From contig VNWV01000007.1 of assembly GCA_009801085.1 (NCBI GenBank), forward strand, positions 1,674,001 through 1,738,000: a stretch of 64,000 nucleotides of DNA, given 5' to 3'. Shown in pieces: positions 35,322-47,790 of the stretch (positions are counted from its first letter, which is position 1; each line of letters begins with the position of its first letter). The notes under the pieces are model-generated. The model was not told the origin of the DNA. It saw only the letters and a list, made by a program, of their open reading frames with translations, and did not search any database. A program made the translations under genes and the position numbers. The DNA comes from Lasiodiplodia sp. COLG20 (taxonomy: Eukaryota; Ascomycota; Dothideomycetes; Botryosphaeriales; Botryosphaeriaceae).

Positions 35322-36295
35322 ATGTTTTGCTTTGTTCTCAAGAAGAGCTTCTTTTTTTTCGGCGGGAGGTTATCTGAGGTGGCAATGGTGGGAAAAAAAA
35401 ACCATTGGTATTCTCTGGAATGCTCTCAAGAGACCGCATGATGGGCATTGCCCATAAACTTGCCCAATATGATACTCGCGCACGACTATCTTGTCATACA
35501 CCGCTCCCTAGACCGCCCGCTTGAGCGCACCTACCTTACCATCTAGATCTACCCATCGAGGATCTGCACGTCAGAGAGGGACGATACGACTCGCAGTCCG
35601 CAGATCGCCCAGCCTTGAACTCTGTCAGGGATACCGCCGATCACCCGTATCTTGAGCCGCCAAAATTAACCTTCGACCACCTACCTACTATAGCTTTTTT
35701 GACATGCTCTCCTTTCGTTAGCTCGTCGGGGAAACTACTTTTCGATGGAAAATTCTCCGATATATCGAGTCATAGACCCTCTGCCCTGCCAAGGTACTAG
35801 TCGAACCGAACATGCTTTGACTGTGCATCGGCACCACTACTCTGTCAGACTGTTCTGATACGAGAGTAGAAGATTTGGTGTGATGGAAAGGTTGTTGAGT
35901 CGGAAACTTCTTCACTGCCTTTCTACATCTGATTTATTATCTAGACGGATAACCTAACGCTTGGACAGGGGAGAAATTGCTGTGAATACGCTGCTGAGCA
36001 CGCAAAGACGAACTAAATATGCTTTTCATACTCCACATGAAAGGTAGGCGTGTGTAGTTGTGTGCGCAAAATAGAGACGCTCACGACGCCACATACAGCC
36101 TGAGCCCGAACGATCACGCAAAGAGCAACAAAGAAGGCTTAGGCAATATAATGATTATTTCTATTGAGTCTGTGCATATGTCAACCCAATGAGGCGCTCG
36201 GGCCTGTTCCCGAATGTCTTTTGTTACAGTGCATTAACAGTCCCAGCTGTTTTGGCGTAGTTATACATGCCGTGCTCATTTTGTAGCAGGACCCA
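35322..36295. other. Convergent intergenic region
   Basis: 3' flanks of the rhodopsin-domain gene and the FUN14 gene, nearly 1 kb and relatively AT-rich. No gene or repeat seen. Confidence 0.55.
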
Positions 36296-37131
36296 TTAAA
36301 ATTCGGCAAATGCAGCTAGCACGAAAGTCGTTCCAAGGGACAACTTGAAAGCAACGTTATCTTGCAAAGAGGATCGTACGTCGATACCCTTAGCATACTG
36401 CTGAATTTTGTTGTATGGGATGATGTGGATACCACGGGATTCAAGGAACTGGAAAATAGACTCAATCAGTAGACTTATTGTGGAAAATAGAAACAGCCTG
36501 TAGCATACCTGATTGCCCAACACCAGCAACCCAATGAGAAGTGCCAATGGCTTGGAGAAGGTGCTGACTGCCATCCCACCGAGTACGCCTAAAATGCGCC
36601 AAGAGTCAGCATTATGGCCATGCTCCCACGGTTCTGCCCGACGCTCCAGATACAATATTGCAGCTTATCCGCTTTGGCAAGCCATTGCCAACATATGCGT
36701 GTTGGTGTTTCCCCGTAGACAATGCTTTGCACGCCAATGAGGTAGCAAGATACCGCAAGCCCCTCAACACCATGAAGCTCCAATCGAGATGGCCGCTGCT
36801 CCATTCGCCCGGTGAAGGCTTCCGGTTCTCTTGCAGACAGGCCTCAAGGTGAAACAGAGACCCGGATGCTCCCGACCAACGTACCTATTATGCTTCCGGA
36901 GCTGATCTGGCGCCAGATGCGGGGATTAGCCCGTCCCTTCCGCACGACAGGGGTGCGGGCTTCGCGCGAATATTGCTCAAAAGACCAGTCGCGCGGGGAC
37001 ACGGGGGATCGGCCGGCGGTGTCGTCGCAGCGGAGGCGGAAGGAGGACGGGCGGGCAAGGAGCGGGGCGGCGAGCACGGCGGACGCGGTCAAGCCGACGG
37101 AGAGCGGGCGGAGCAGGCGGAGGGATGCCAT
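36296..37131 (-). CDS. FUN14: FUN14 family protein, mitochondrial membrane
   Basis: Exons 37131-36885, 36588-36509 and 36448-36296 give 159 residues. FUN14-domain proteins sit in mitochondrial membranes; the animal member FUNDC1 is a mitophagy receptor, and the yeast protein is mitochondrial with no settled molecular role. The start (MASLRLLRPLSVGLTASAVL) looks like a mitochondrial signal. The family signature RIWRQISSGSIIGGVLGGMA spans the first splice junction. It continues with STFSKPLALLIGLLVLGNQ, FLESRGIHIIPYNKIQQ and a last hydrophobic helix ending AAFAEF. Intron 1 is long for this fungus (296 bases). The N-terminal region between the presequence and the domain is not conserved as far as I can tell. 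Confidence 0.9.
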
Positions 37132-37708
37132 GTTCGGTGTAGCTTATCGTTTGGGACCGGGGAACGGAAAACTCGTGCGGAAAGTGGACGGGAAAGTGGC
37201 GGGATCGAATGCAGAGGAGACGAAAAGAGAACACCGTGGTGGCAGGCGACAGCGAATAAGGAGGGTCGTTGACTGCTGCAGCTCGGCGGGTTCGGCGGGG
37301 TGGTGGTTCACGTCATGAGCTTCGGGCCGCGTCGCTGGGCGGCCCCTGCATCAGGTGCCCCTCCTCGCCGCTCCCCAGCCTTGGCACCCGCTGACAATAC
37401 ATGGCCCATCTGGACTTGCGCCGTTGTACCCGCCGCCGGCCAATACATCCGAGCCTCCCCTGCAAGATCCCTCCCGCGACTCCACTAGCGTATTTGGTCC
37501 CCGCTATCGCTGCGCCCTTTGGCTGCCAACGACATGCGATTTCTTGTCGCCGTTGACGCCGCGGGTAGCCGCTTGCTAGTGACTCACTACTGTCCCGACT
37601 CTTTCCTTTCGTAAATACACCTTCTCTGGCAACTTTTTTCCCTCACTTCTCTGTCATCTTCTTCCCCCAATTCTTTTCTAGGACTCGCCCACCACCACAG
37701 CTAATACA
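37132..37708. other. Divergent promoter region, FUN14 / PDX1
   Basis: 577 bases between two divergent starts, with pyrimidine-rich sequence before 37709. No gene seen. Confidence 0.55.
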
Positions 37709-39051
37709 ATGGCCTCGGAACTCCCCACCACCAACGGCACCGGCGCCGCAGCAGATGGCCAGGCCAACAACTTCCAGGTCAAGGCCGGCCTGGCCCGTAT
37801 GCTGAAGGGCGGAGTCATCATGGACGTCGTGAACGCTGAGCAGGTGCGTGCCCGCTCCAATTGATTTCCTAAACCAGCAATCTCATCGCTGACCCACGCG
37901 CGCAGGCTCGCATAGCAGAGGAAGCCGGCGCCGCAGCAGTCATGGCCCTCGAGAGAGTGCCTGCCGACATCCGCGCTCAGGGCGGCGTCGCACGCATGTC
38001 CGACCCCAAGATGATCAAGGAGATCATGGACACTGTCACCATCCCCGTCATGGCGAAGGCCCGTATCGGCCACTTCGTCGAGTGCCAGGTACGCTGAACA
38101 AAAATTACCACCGCCGCCACCGCTCGTCCGTCCGTTCGCCGCTCCCGCTCCCGCCTCCGCCTTCGGCTTTTCCCTTCTATTTTCGCCCAGGTTCCCCAGA
38201 TTCCCCGCATCTACACTCATACAAGCGTTTTGGCATTGGCTCTAGGGGAAATATTGCTGCGCAGGACTTTGGATGGACTTCTCTCCGTGGGAAAGCCTAG
38301 AGGATTTTTTTCTCTAGCACCAACCTAGGCCAAGCAATAGTCCCTGCCTATGCCAATGGCGCCAAGCTTCCCATTCCGATACCGCACGAACTGTACCATG
38401 GAACCGTTGTTTTGCTAACGCGAACTCTTCGCCGCATAGATCCTCGAGGCCATCGGTGTCGACTACATCGACGAGTCCGAAGTCCTCACGCCCGCCGACA
38501 ACGTCCACCACGTCGAGAAGCACGGCTACCGCGTGCCGTTCGTGTGCGGCTGCCGCAACCTGGGCGAGGCCCTGCGGCGCATCAGCGAGGGCGCCGCCAT
38601 GATCCGCACCAAGGGCGAGGCCGGCACGGGCGACGTCGTCGAGGCCGTCCGCCACATGCGCACCGTCAACGCCGAGATCGCCCGCGCCGCCAACATGACG
38701 GACGAGGAGCTGCGCATCCTGGCAAAGGAAATCGGCGCCCCCTTCGACCTGCTCAAGCAGACGGCCCAGCTCAAGCGCCTGCCCGTCGTCAACTTCGCTG
38801 CCGGCGGTGTCGCTACGCCCGCCGACGCCGCCCTCATGATGCAGCTCGGCTGCGACGGCGTCTTCGTCGGCTCCGGCATCTTCAAGAGCGGCGACGCGAA
38901 GAAGCGCGCCAAGGCCATCGTCCAGGCCGTCACCCACTTCCGCGACCCCAAGGTCCTGGCCGAGGTCAGCATGGACCTGGGCGAGGCCATGGTTGGCCTC
39001 AACGTCGAGAAGATGCCCGAGGCCGAGAGGTTGGCCAAGAGGGGATGGTAA
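37709..39051 (+). CDS. PDX1: Pyridoxal 5'-phosphate synthase subunit PdxS (SNZ/PyroA)
   Basis: Exons 37709-37843, 37906-38088 and 38440-39051 give 309 residues, the usual length. PdxS makes pyridoxal phosphate from ribose 5-phosphate, glyceraldehyde 3-phosphate and ammonia supplied by the glutaminase PdxT, in a 12-mer of beta/alpha barrels. Seen are [21 protein letters not shown] (in two parts, with the catalytic Asp in IMDVV), the Lys in [45 protein letters not shown] (the second lysine and phosphate site), and [15 protein letters not shown]. The partner PdxT gene is not in the window. Intron 2 is 351 bases, much longer than most introns here, with a pyrimidine-rich first half. I looked for thiamine-type riboswitch sequence in it and saw none. 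Confidence 0.97.
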
Positions 39052-39498
39052 GAGAAGCGGTCCCGACAAAGTGCGTCGGGGAAACAAAAGGGGAACAAAA
39101 AATGGGTAATACCAAAAAGGCTCAAAATGGCTGGTCAATTGAGGTTCTTTCCGCTCGATAGAGTCTTTAGCGTCCGCATGTAGTAAAATATTACGACTTC
39201 ATTCATGTACTTTGTTCAAATGACCTCATCTGTCTCAAGATATTTCAACCTGAGGAGTTGATCGTGTAAGCAATATAGCGAGCCATTAATTGGTCCTTAA
39301 TTGAAATCCCATGTCATTGACATGTTCCGCCAAGCTTCTGTCTATGGATAGGTGAGTCACTTTCAATTACAACGTAGAAAGTCAACGCCAAAGTACCGTA
39401 TGAGTCACAATAACTTCCAAAGAGGCATCCGATATCGCTACTCCTTTCATTTCTCCGCGCATCATCGTACACGCACCAACGCACAAGCACCACTCCGC
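39052..39498. other. Convergent intergenic region, PDX1 / SEC15
   Basis: 3' flanks of two facing genes. No coding sequence or repeat seen. Confidence 0.55.
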
Positions 39499-42128
39499 TC
39501 AATCCCTGCCGAAGCCGATGCGGTTCATGAGCTTGCCGGCCCTGCTGGTGTCGGCGACGACGCTCTGGCCCTGTGTGACCTTCTCGAGCAGGATGGCGCC
39601 GTGCTCGCGGTCGACGCGGCCGTACTTGCGGTTGCGCTGCGAAACGTCGAAGAACTCGAGCTGGTCGTCCGTCTGCATGAGCGTGACCGTCTGCAGCAGC
39701 TCGTCGAGGTTCTCGCGCAGGATGGGGTTGGCCAGCGTGTCGACAAACGACGACAGGAACTCGACGTCCTGCGACAGCGTCTTGATCGACGCCGGCGAGA
39801 TGCGCTTGACCGAGTCGTCGAGCGGCAGCGACAGGATCATGGCCCCCGCGTGCGACAGCGCGTCGAAGTAGATGAGCTCCTTGATCTCGGCCGGTAGGCC
39901 GAGCAGCACCGAGTTCATGATGTTGGAGAGGTACCGCGTCAGCTCTTGCATGTAGTTGCTGACCTCGGGCGCCGGCTTGGTAGATTCCCTGTGGGGGGTT
40001 GGGTGTTAGCAGGCATGGCTTTGGCACGGAGGAAGCGATTTGGATTTTCAGACTTACCAGTCGTATTCCGCCGTCTCGATCAGGTCATCAATCTTGCTGT
40101 TGACCAGCTCGAAGATACGCTTCTCTGCCGTCTTCTTGCCAGCACGGAATGCCTCCGTTGCATTCAGCACGATCGGACCGGCGGCTGCACTTGACGAGCG
40201 AGCTTCGAAGAGGAGGACCTCGAGCTCCTTACAAGCCGTCTCAAAATGCTCCAAGTTCGTGAGAATCTGGACGATTTGTCCGGGATATTGCGAGCTAAGG
40301 CGATCCACCAGCATCTGGCAAACCTTCTCACACAACAAGTCGTCCAGAGACTATTTGGTATTTAGTATGCGTGGTCTAAAGCCAAAGAATCGTGGCACGT
40401 ACCTTCTTGAGGGTCTCGTCAATGACGGTGGAGCGCTGGAAGTTGTCGTCAGAGAATAAATACATCTGGTTGAGGAAGTTGCGGATATCGATGCAACAGA
40501 GCGGATACATCTGTGAAAACGGCAGCACGCAAGGGAAGCTACAGGTGCATTAGTATAATTCTCTGACAGCTGGGTTGACACGTACGTAAGCTCTTCTTGT
40601 GGTTTTTCTGATGTGTACCAGCTGACATTGACAACTTTATCGTACTCGTCAGGAGTCTGTATGGGCATCGGCATGTAGTCGTCGGTCGAAACGATCTCCT
40701 GGAAGTCCTCGCTGAAGCGCTTCTTGAGAAGCTGCGAGTACTTCTCAAACAAAGTGAGAAGCAAAGCATTGATGCTGGTAACGGAATATTCCCAGCTCTG
40801 ACAACAATGTTAGCCGCCGTCCACCCAATCGCATGTAGATCAACTCACCTCCATGGTCTGGAGGAATAAGGCGATTCGGCCCTTGATTCTCAGCAATTTC
40901 TCATCGCTGTCAACGGTATGCAACGCTTTTGTGATGAGTGCAATGGCGCTCTGGCACATCGAGTCCCAAAGCTCATCAACCTAGAATGATTCTCAGTTTT
41001 TGTTCTAACCAGCAAAGGCGTGAACCTACATCGACTGTTGTGCGCAAGTTTTCAGTCTTCCTCATCGTAGTTCTCTCGACGATGGCAAAACCTGCAATAC
41101 TTTCCAATAAGCTGCTCAAGTCACCGTCTTCTTCATCTAGAAGATTCAATGAACTTGGAATGAGCAGTTCCTTCTGTCTTCTTCTCGTGGCTGCGTACTC
41201 TGCGCGGAACTCGTCGCTGCGGCCCAGGGTTTCGTAGATGTGCATCGCCTCGAACAAGGGAGAGAAATCGACCTTGATCTCTGTCTCATCGTCGTTGAGG
41301 ATGTCAAACTCGTCGCCCTCATCGGCGACGAGTTCGATGGCGGAGTTCAACCGGAACTTGTTGAGGTACTCGTCCTGCTTGATGCGTTCCTCGTGCCGTG
41401 TCCGGCGCATATCCGTGTGATAGAATGCGACCTCGCCCATGTACTGCGAGGCCTCTCTGATACGATACAGCCAGGTGTTCAGATCCGTCATGACGGCCTC
41501 AGCGATGAGTCTTTGAGTCGCTGGGACAGAGGTTTCGATCATTTCGGCAATCTTGTAGCGGGAAACCTCGCGCAGATGGACATTCTGCAGCTCATCCAAA
41601 GCGCGCAGGGCAGCATAATGGCTCTTCTTGGCAAGAAGGTCGTGGACTTGGTTGGCCAGACGCAGAACTTCCAGGCAGGCGTTGAGTGCTTTGGTGGCTT
41701 CATCGACGTTTTGGCGCACGCCCCTCGAGTCGACGAGGGCTTTCTTCTGCTCGGCAAGCTTCTCGGTGCTGGCCTGAATAGACTGGCTCAGATCCAAGAT
41801 TTCTGCAGTCAGATCGACAGTGCCTTCTCTGACACGCAGAAGCTGGTTGACTGAGTTGACGAATTCCTGGTGGTTGGAGTTGCACATGCGCTCAATGTCG
41901 GACTCGCGGGCGGCCGAGACTTGATTCAAGGCCTGGATGATGTGGCCTGCACGGTTTCCATCATTGCGAGCATCTTTCAGTAGGGGAGCCAGCTGGTCGA
42001 TGTAGTCGGCATCGGAGGAGGAAAGCGTAATCTGGCATGATGAGTCTAGATTCAGGCACAACAAGGGGGAAACGGACCTGCTGGGTGGCTGCGGCGAGGT
42101 CATCGGCGGGATCTATGGCGGCGGGCAT
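39499..42128 (-). CDS. SEC15: Exocyst complex component Sec15
   Basis: Exons in order are 42128-42078, 42031-41030, 40980-40849, 40797-40586, 40538-40403, 40350-40058 and 39988-39499, giving 771 residues, normal for the family. Sec15 is the exocyst subunit that binds the Rab Sec4 on secretory vesicles and tethers them at growth sites such as the hyphal tip. The N-terminal part is coiled-coil rich (YIDQLAPLLKDARNDGNRAG, then VSAARESDIERMCNSNHQEF). The C-terminal helical domain includes VDELWDSMCQSAIALI, FRAGKKTAEKRIFELVN, YMQELTRYLSNIMNSVL and SHAGAMILSLPLDDSVKRIS. Six introns all have consensus ends. The second-exon frame can be read further upstream to a false start; the true start is the 17-codon first exon (MPAAIDPADDLAAATQQ). 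Confidence 0.95.
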
Positions 42129-43792
42129 GGCTGCAGAGGGCGCGACGGGGGGCTACGCGGAGAGGTCCAAGTCAGGCGGGGGCTGTCCGGGGGAGCGTCG
42201 GGCAGGCAGCCGCACCTTGGACAAGTGGTTGCGGTTTGTTCGGCCACTGGAGTCTACTAGATGGTCCGATTCAGGTTACAAGCATCACCAGCGGGAACTG
42301 TCTTCGCAAACCGCGGCGCGGAGGCTCTTAGTTGCAGGGGACGGGCGCGTTCTTTCAGCGATGCTGGATCGGGCGGTGATGATGCGGCGGTCGGAAGTTG
42401 GCCGCGGGCGCTGAAGGCGGCCGTCGCGCGCGGACCATGTTTCAGCCCTACGACCGCCGCTAGCCGTGTGCCGCTACCCCTGTCGACACTTCACCTCACT
42501 TCACCTCGCCCTCTCACTTTAGCAGCTGCGACCCGGTGAGACATCAGTTCATTTATGCATGTCGCACTCTGGACAGCGCTCGCGAGTTGCGATCCTGCGT
42601 CAGAATTTTCATCCAAAAGTGACCCCCTGGTCCCGCTCTCGATCGTCGAAGCATGGCCTGGCCCTTGATCTCACCTTGGATGCGTCAAGATGCAGATTGA
42701 TTATGACTTGCGGCGTCGTGAGTGCAATTCTATATGCTCTATGTAGCAATCCTGCCGTCGCCAATGGCTCCTTCTTGCCCAAATCTAGCAGCTATCTCGC
42801 ACCGAAGCATCCCTTTCCGCGTGAATGGTTCAGGATGGGCACCCTCACGGGCAGCCTTGGGAGCGCAGTGGACAAGCCGCTCAACGTTCCTGAGAGTTGC
42901 AGTAGCGGTAGCATGTTGCAGAGCCACACTTATCCGCAAATAACAACTAGAGGCTTCATTGGCCTGGGCTGCCTGCAAGCTTTTCGGCGCCACCGCTGCT
43001 GACGCCGTGCGAAGGTCGCAAATGGGTCCTCAAGAGGGGAGCAGAAGGCCCCTTTCTCAGCATGATCGCAAGCTTGGAGTAGCGGCAGTAGGATCCTCGG
43101 CGCACGATAACGCGCTTCCCGCTCGCCGAATCGCGCCTGGGGGGCTCGCTTTCGCAAGTGAAGTTATACATGGCCACTCTGCTCGCCTGATAGTAGTCCC
43201 CCGGCTCACAGGAGAGGCTGCCAGCATGCGTTCGGGTCTACAGGTGCGAGCGTGGCGGCGAACGGGGTCGACGGGTCCTTCTCGCCGCTGCCTTCTCGCT
43301 GCTGCCATCTCACAGCATGTCCAATGGCAGCTTCCCCCTTGAGAAAGTCAATCTGCAATTCCATGTGCGTGGGCCTGCAAATCCCATGGCCTGAATCTCG
43401 GTGTATAGCAGCCACGTTGCTTTGTGGGCGCTACTGGGCGGCCAGATGGCTCACGCTGGGTCTCAAGCGCCTTCCCTCCAGCAACAGCGCCTTCTTTTTC
43501 TGCCAGCACCGCGCCTCGCCTTCGCTCAACCGCTTTCCTCCCGCCCCAAACGGACTAGGGCAGCCTCGAATGGGTTAGGCAACCCGGTAACCGAGAGCCT
43601 CGTGCATGGTTGCGGCTTGGCACTCGCCGGCGAGCTTTTAAAACCTTCCATCTTCCTCCCTTCTTCAACTCTTGACTCTTCTTCCGCATCTTCCTTCCTT
43701 TCCTCCTTGACCTAGAAGTCTTGCACACACCAGTTCTTTCTCCCCCAGCTCAACGTCACGCAGACACGCTCTTTCTTGTCAAGCCAGCAGTC
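42129..43792. other. Divergent promoter region, SEC15 / Mei2-like gene
   Basis: About 1.66 kb between two divergent starts. Several frames of 70-150 codons lack motifs. The last 300 bases are strongly pyrimidine-rich (CTTCC-type blocks at 43645-43760), which fits a long 5' leader of the RNA-binding protein gene. Confidence 0.5.
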
Positions 43793-45739
43793 ATGCCCGC
43801 CTCGACGTTCTTGGGCTCCAGCTCCAGCCCTCCCTTCTCTGTTCCCGGCCAGAGTGATGTTGGCCCTCCTGTCTTCCCTGAAGTTGCGCCTCACCAGCTG
43901 GCGCCTGACACTGAGACCACGACCCTGCAAGCTCTGGTCCACACTCTCTCAGACCAAAGCAATGCCAAGTTCTCGACCGACTCTGCTTCTGGTCCCACTC
44001 GCTACGTCAAGCTCGAGTTTGCTGGCGGTGTTCCTAAGGCCAATTTCAAGGCAAGTATCCTGCTTCCACCTCACTTCCCCTCACTCACCTCACTTCACTT
44101 CTTGGACCCGCTCATCCTGACCACCTCACTTCTTGACTACTCTCACTTGACTTCTTGACTCCTCTCACCCCACTCACTTCACTTCTTGACTCCTTTCACT
44201 TCACCTCTTGATCCCTCTCACCCCGACTACTTCGCTTGACTTCACCAAATCTTCTCTTGCACTGCTTCCTAACTTGAACAGAAGGATGCCGCCTTCATCC
44301 ACGCTGCGAAGATGATGGAGCTCCCTTCGGATGCTGTTGTGTTCGAGTTCGACCAGCTCTCTCAGGCTGAGGCTGCTCTCGAGGCCAAGAACGAGCTCGA
44401 CAGTGAGGGACACGCCCGTTTCATCAAGGTCGCCGAGTACGGCCATCTGCTCAGGAGCTCGCACCCAAGCAAGCAGGTCTTCAACAAGTTTGAGGGCCAG
44501 ATCATTGTCCACATCACGCATGACCGCGAGGACTTTGGTGGCGAGACGGTTGAGCCTTACTTCGCTATGCTGGCCTGGATGGACCAGTGGCTTGGAAGCG
44601 ACTCTCAGCGTGCTGTCGTCTGCACGGGCCTGACCGCCAATGCTGTCGGCTATGGCATCCAGTTCCGCATGGAGATTGACTCTCTCGCCTTCACGGACTA
44701 CCTGGTGAACAGTTGGTCCTCACCCCGCAAGATCAAGGTGAGAGGCGAGCCATACCTGCCAACTTGACACGATTAACTCCAGTGTAGGACCACGACTTCT
44801 TTGCCCACGTCGAGCCCTTCCAGCCTGTCGGCTATGAGCCCATGCCCGTCGTCCAGCGCGGCGGTCCTAGCTACCAGCGCTTCATTCAGCGTGGCAACGT
44901 TCCCGGCGCGATGCAGCTCCAAGTTTACGTCCCTGGTGGCCCGGTCCAGCCTCACCGCGAGCGTGGCTACTCTGGCCCTCGCCGTTCTTCGTTCGGCTCT
45001 GGCCGTCGTGATGACCAGAACAACGCAATTGATGTGGAGAAGATCAGGCGTGGCCTGGATGTGCGCACAACTGTGATGCTGCGCAACATACCAAACCAGA
45101 TGACGACGGTAAGTCTCCCCCATTCCCCAATCTTTGTAATGATAATAACCCCCGACCAGTATGACCTTCAAGCGCTTCTTAACACCTGGGTCCGCGGAAA
45201 GTTTGACTTCTTGTACCTACGTATCGACTTCGCCAACATGTGCAACGTTGGCTATGCCTTCGTCAACTTCGATATGCCCATGACGATCGTGGAAGTCAAG
45301 CAGAAGCTTGATGCTCACGGATGGCCGGGACACTTGGGCTCCACCAAGAGGGCCGCGATGTCGTATGCGACTGTTCAGGGTGTGGAGTCTCTTGTTGAAA
45401 AGTTTCGCAACTCGTCGGTGATGCTGGAGCTCCCGAACTGCCGTCCCAGGGTAAGTTCCTTCCTTATTCCTAACCGAAGCTAGTAGCTAACACAAGTAGC
45501 TGTTCTGGACCTTCCAGGACTTCCCCGACCCTCTGCTCCTGCCTCTCGTCGGCTCGGAGAAGGAATTCCCGAAGTCGAACAACGAGGCCAAGCTCGCCCG
45601 CAGTCGCCAGAACGCCGAGACGCAGGGTCTCTACCCTGCTCACTCCCGTGACGAATTCCGTCATAATTACACCCACAGCCAGTTCGACCGCGGCAACCCG
45701 AATGGCCTGTACAGCGCTGGTCGCGCCAACTATTACTAG
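43793..45739 (+). CDS. Mei2-type RNA-binding protein (C-terminal RRM)
   Basis: Exons 43793-44050, 44282-44737, 44788-45108, 45160-45450 and 45500-45739 give 521 residues, all junctions in phase 0. The key domain is the Mei2-like C-terminal RRM: RTTVMLRNIPNQMTT (RNP2-like), YDLQALLNTW, FDFLYLRIDFANMCNVGYAF (RNP1 region) and VNFDMP, ending with LFWTFQDFPDPLLLP. An upstream region (VVFEFDQLSQAEAALEAKNE) looks like a degenerate RRM. Mei2 proteins bind RNA, classically to drive entry to meiosis in fission yeast; in filamentous fungi a role in development is likely but not shown here. The first intron uses a GC donor (AAG|GCAAGT) and is filled with a TCACTTCTTGACTCC-like repeat. Confidence 0.88.
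44068..44246 (+). repeat. Degenerate pyrimidine-rich tandem repeat in intron 1
   Basis: The stretch is made of imperfect copies of CTCACTTCACTTCTTGACTC in most of the 231-base first intron of the Mei2-like gene. Units differ by small indels and substitutions. It keeps the intron almost purine-free on the coding strand apart from the GA steps. Confidence 0.7.
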
Positions 45740-45857
45740 GCAACATCGCTAGCCTCTTGTGTCCTGTCGTTGGGGTTTCCTTTGGGAATTTCTTGCGATA
45801 GGTGCGGGCTCTGGATGATGCTTGGCCTGGTTGGTTGACGATTTCAAGGGATGGAAT

Positions 45858-45983
45858 GATTTGCTTGCAATTGCTGACGACCTTTGTTTTCTGCTTTTTT
45901 CTTCTGGTGGAGGCGTACGGCGGAATTTGCTTCTTTGCTGATAACCTTTGTTTTTTGCCTTTCGAGAACGCAGGTGGTGGAGC
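45858..45983. repeat. Diverged direct repeat after the Mei2-like gene
   Basis: Bases 45858-45915 and 45923-45983 share TTTGCT, then TTGCTGA followed by ACCTTTGTTTT, and GGTGGAG near the end of each unit. They look like an old tandem duplication of about 60 bases in the 3' UTR. Confidence 0.45.
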
Positions 45984-47507
45984 GACATCTCTGCAGCCAT
46001 AACGGGTACTTTCTGGTCTTATTAAGAAGTAGCGGCCTCATGGTGTTGAGGCTATGATAGTCGGATGATCAAATGCGAATGTCGACTTATCTCAGAATTT
46101 CTCGTTGGGTGGTGATGGTGATCTGGATTTGTGGCCAGCAGATCTGAGCCATGAGACAATGTGCCTATTGAACGAGAGGGTGTCGGCGTGGAGGGAAAGC
46201 GACTTCGTTGGTGGTGTCTGGCCAGATATTCCTTGCTCTTAGACATCTCTTGACCGTGGGCTCAGTTGACTTGTGCTTCGACTCGGGACAAGGGCTGTTG
46301 GCAGGTAAGCCTGGCACTATTCCACATTTCTTTTCTGTCCTTGATGATGCGGCGAGGTGGTGAATCTGGAGAGTAGCTCTACCTACAGAGGCAGCGGATA
46401 GATTGCGTTGTCGGTAGGCAGCAACGGTGGTTGTGTAAGATCTGGAGGCTGGTAGCGGAAACCTCGGAGCAAAGAGGCTCTGAAGTGGAATATCTAGGGC
46501 GGAATGCAAGATCTTGGATGAGCCACGCAGTCCGCTGCGCCTGGGCAAGGCTTGGAGGTGGTTGTTGAAAAGTAGTAATAGTAGCGGCGGGGTTGAAGGC
46601 AGTAAGAGGTTGCGGAGATGGTCGCTGTTGCTGTCGAGCTTGGAATGAGGATGAAGAGGAAGATGGAGAGGAGGAGAAAGATGGCGCCGGCGCCGGTGGA
46701 GGAGGAGGAGGGGTCCTTAAACAGGCGGGGCTGGATCTGAAACAACAATAGCAGGCAGCAGCGGCAGATGATGCCCCCGGACAATAGCAACGGCCAACCA
46801 TGTGCTCGAATAGCCGAACCATGTGATAGAGGGACCATCCGTTTTGGATTCAGTTGCGCGCGTAACGGAAGATCTGGTGCGAGCGGCTGTCGGGATCCTT
46901 GGTACGCGCGTGGACAGTGCTTAAGTAGCAACGGGGGAGCGGAGACTGGTGGTTGAGATATTCCTCGGCACATAGCTGCGGGATATCGGGCGCTGCAACG
47001 CGCTTGAAACAGGCAGATGCTCTGCCGGAGGGTGGTCAAAATAGCCCTACGGTTAATTCAGAGAAGGCCAGACATGTGGTTATGAGGAATATCTGGATAT
47101 CCAGTTCCGAGGAAGCCCGCGTGGCTTGGGGAAGATCGGTGATTGGGCATCCGTGAAAAGAGAGGAAGATCTAAGGAAAGAACGCATGGCTGAGATTGTA
47201 GAGAAGGAGAAATGCTCGGAAGATCTGGATCAAGACCAGTCTATGCGGGAGATGACTTGTGGAGACAGCAAAGAGAAGTTGTACGGAGGTCTCTGGAGCA
47301 GAGGATAGTCGAAGAGCCTGCAATTCCATTTCCCTTCCCGGTAAGTCGGCAGTGTGTGGCGTAGGCGGGCTCAGAATGCTGTCTCTTCCCACAAGATATA
47401 TCTTGCTTTCATGATGAATGCGTGCGAAAGATGCGGAAAGAGCCGAAATCTCCAGTGCCCTGTCGCGTATTTTTCGCAACAGTGTCGGTTGTTTACATTT
47501 CCCTCCT

Positions 47508-47637
47508 GCAGCCGATGGCTAGCGTGGATTTGTTTTTCACTCATATCATGGGTAGTTGAAGCTATCGTCCGGACGTGTATGTAGAATTAAAAATTCGACA
47601 TTCTCGTCCGGACGATAGCTTCAACTACCCACATATG
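47508..47637 (+). repeat. Long hairpin repeat, copy 1 with its 5' lead
   Basis: A perfect 27-bp inverted repeat has arms at 47549-47575 and 47605-47631 (core GAAGCTATCGTCCGGACG). Weaker pairing continues through the middle and outward to CATAT/ATATG, so nearly all of 47542-47637 can pair with almost no loop. The 34 bases before it (47508-47541, with GATGGCTAGCGTG) also occur before the half copy at 6093. Within each arm, CGTCCGGACG is itself a palindrome. No coding sequence lies inside. It is followed by a T-run. Confidence 0.85.
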
Positions 47638-47790
47638 TTTTTTTTTTTTTCACGTACGGAGGTAGACTGATAGTCGATGCAAAGAAAACGTCCCGGGCGT
47701 GCATGCAGAGAGGATGTGTACAGGGGGGTCTCGCAGCCGAAGGCCAGCATGAAGAACAGGAACAGCTTTTTTCTTCAAAAAAAAAAAAAT

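Noticed and set aside
41240..41854. Long frame opposite SEC15 (204 codons)
   Set aside because: It is the antisense shadow of the conserved SEC15 exon. The same applies to long frames opposite ADI1, PDX1, NTA1, CLA4 and the 50791 gene.
46379..46822. Minus-strand frame of 147 codons rich in Pro and Ser
   Set aside because: It owes its length to a low-complexity purine-rich tract. No domain, and an overlapping frame is equally open.
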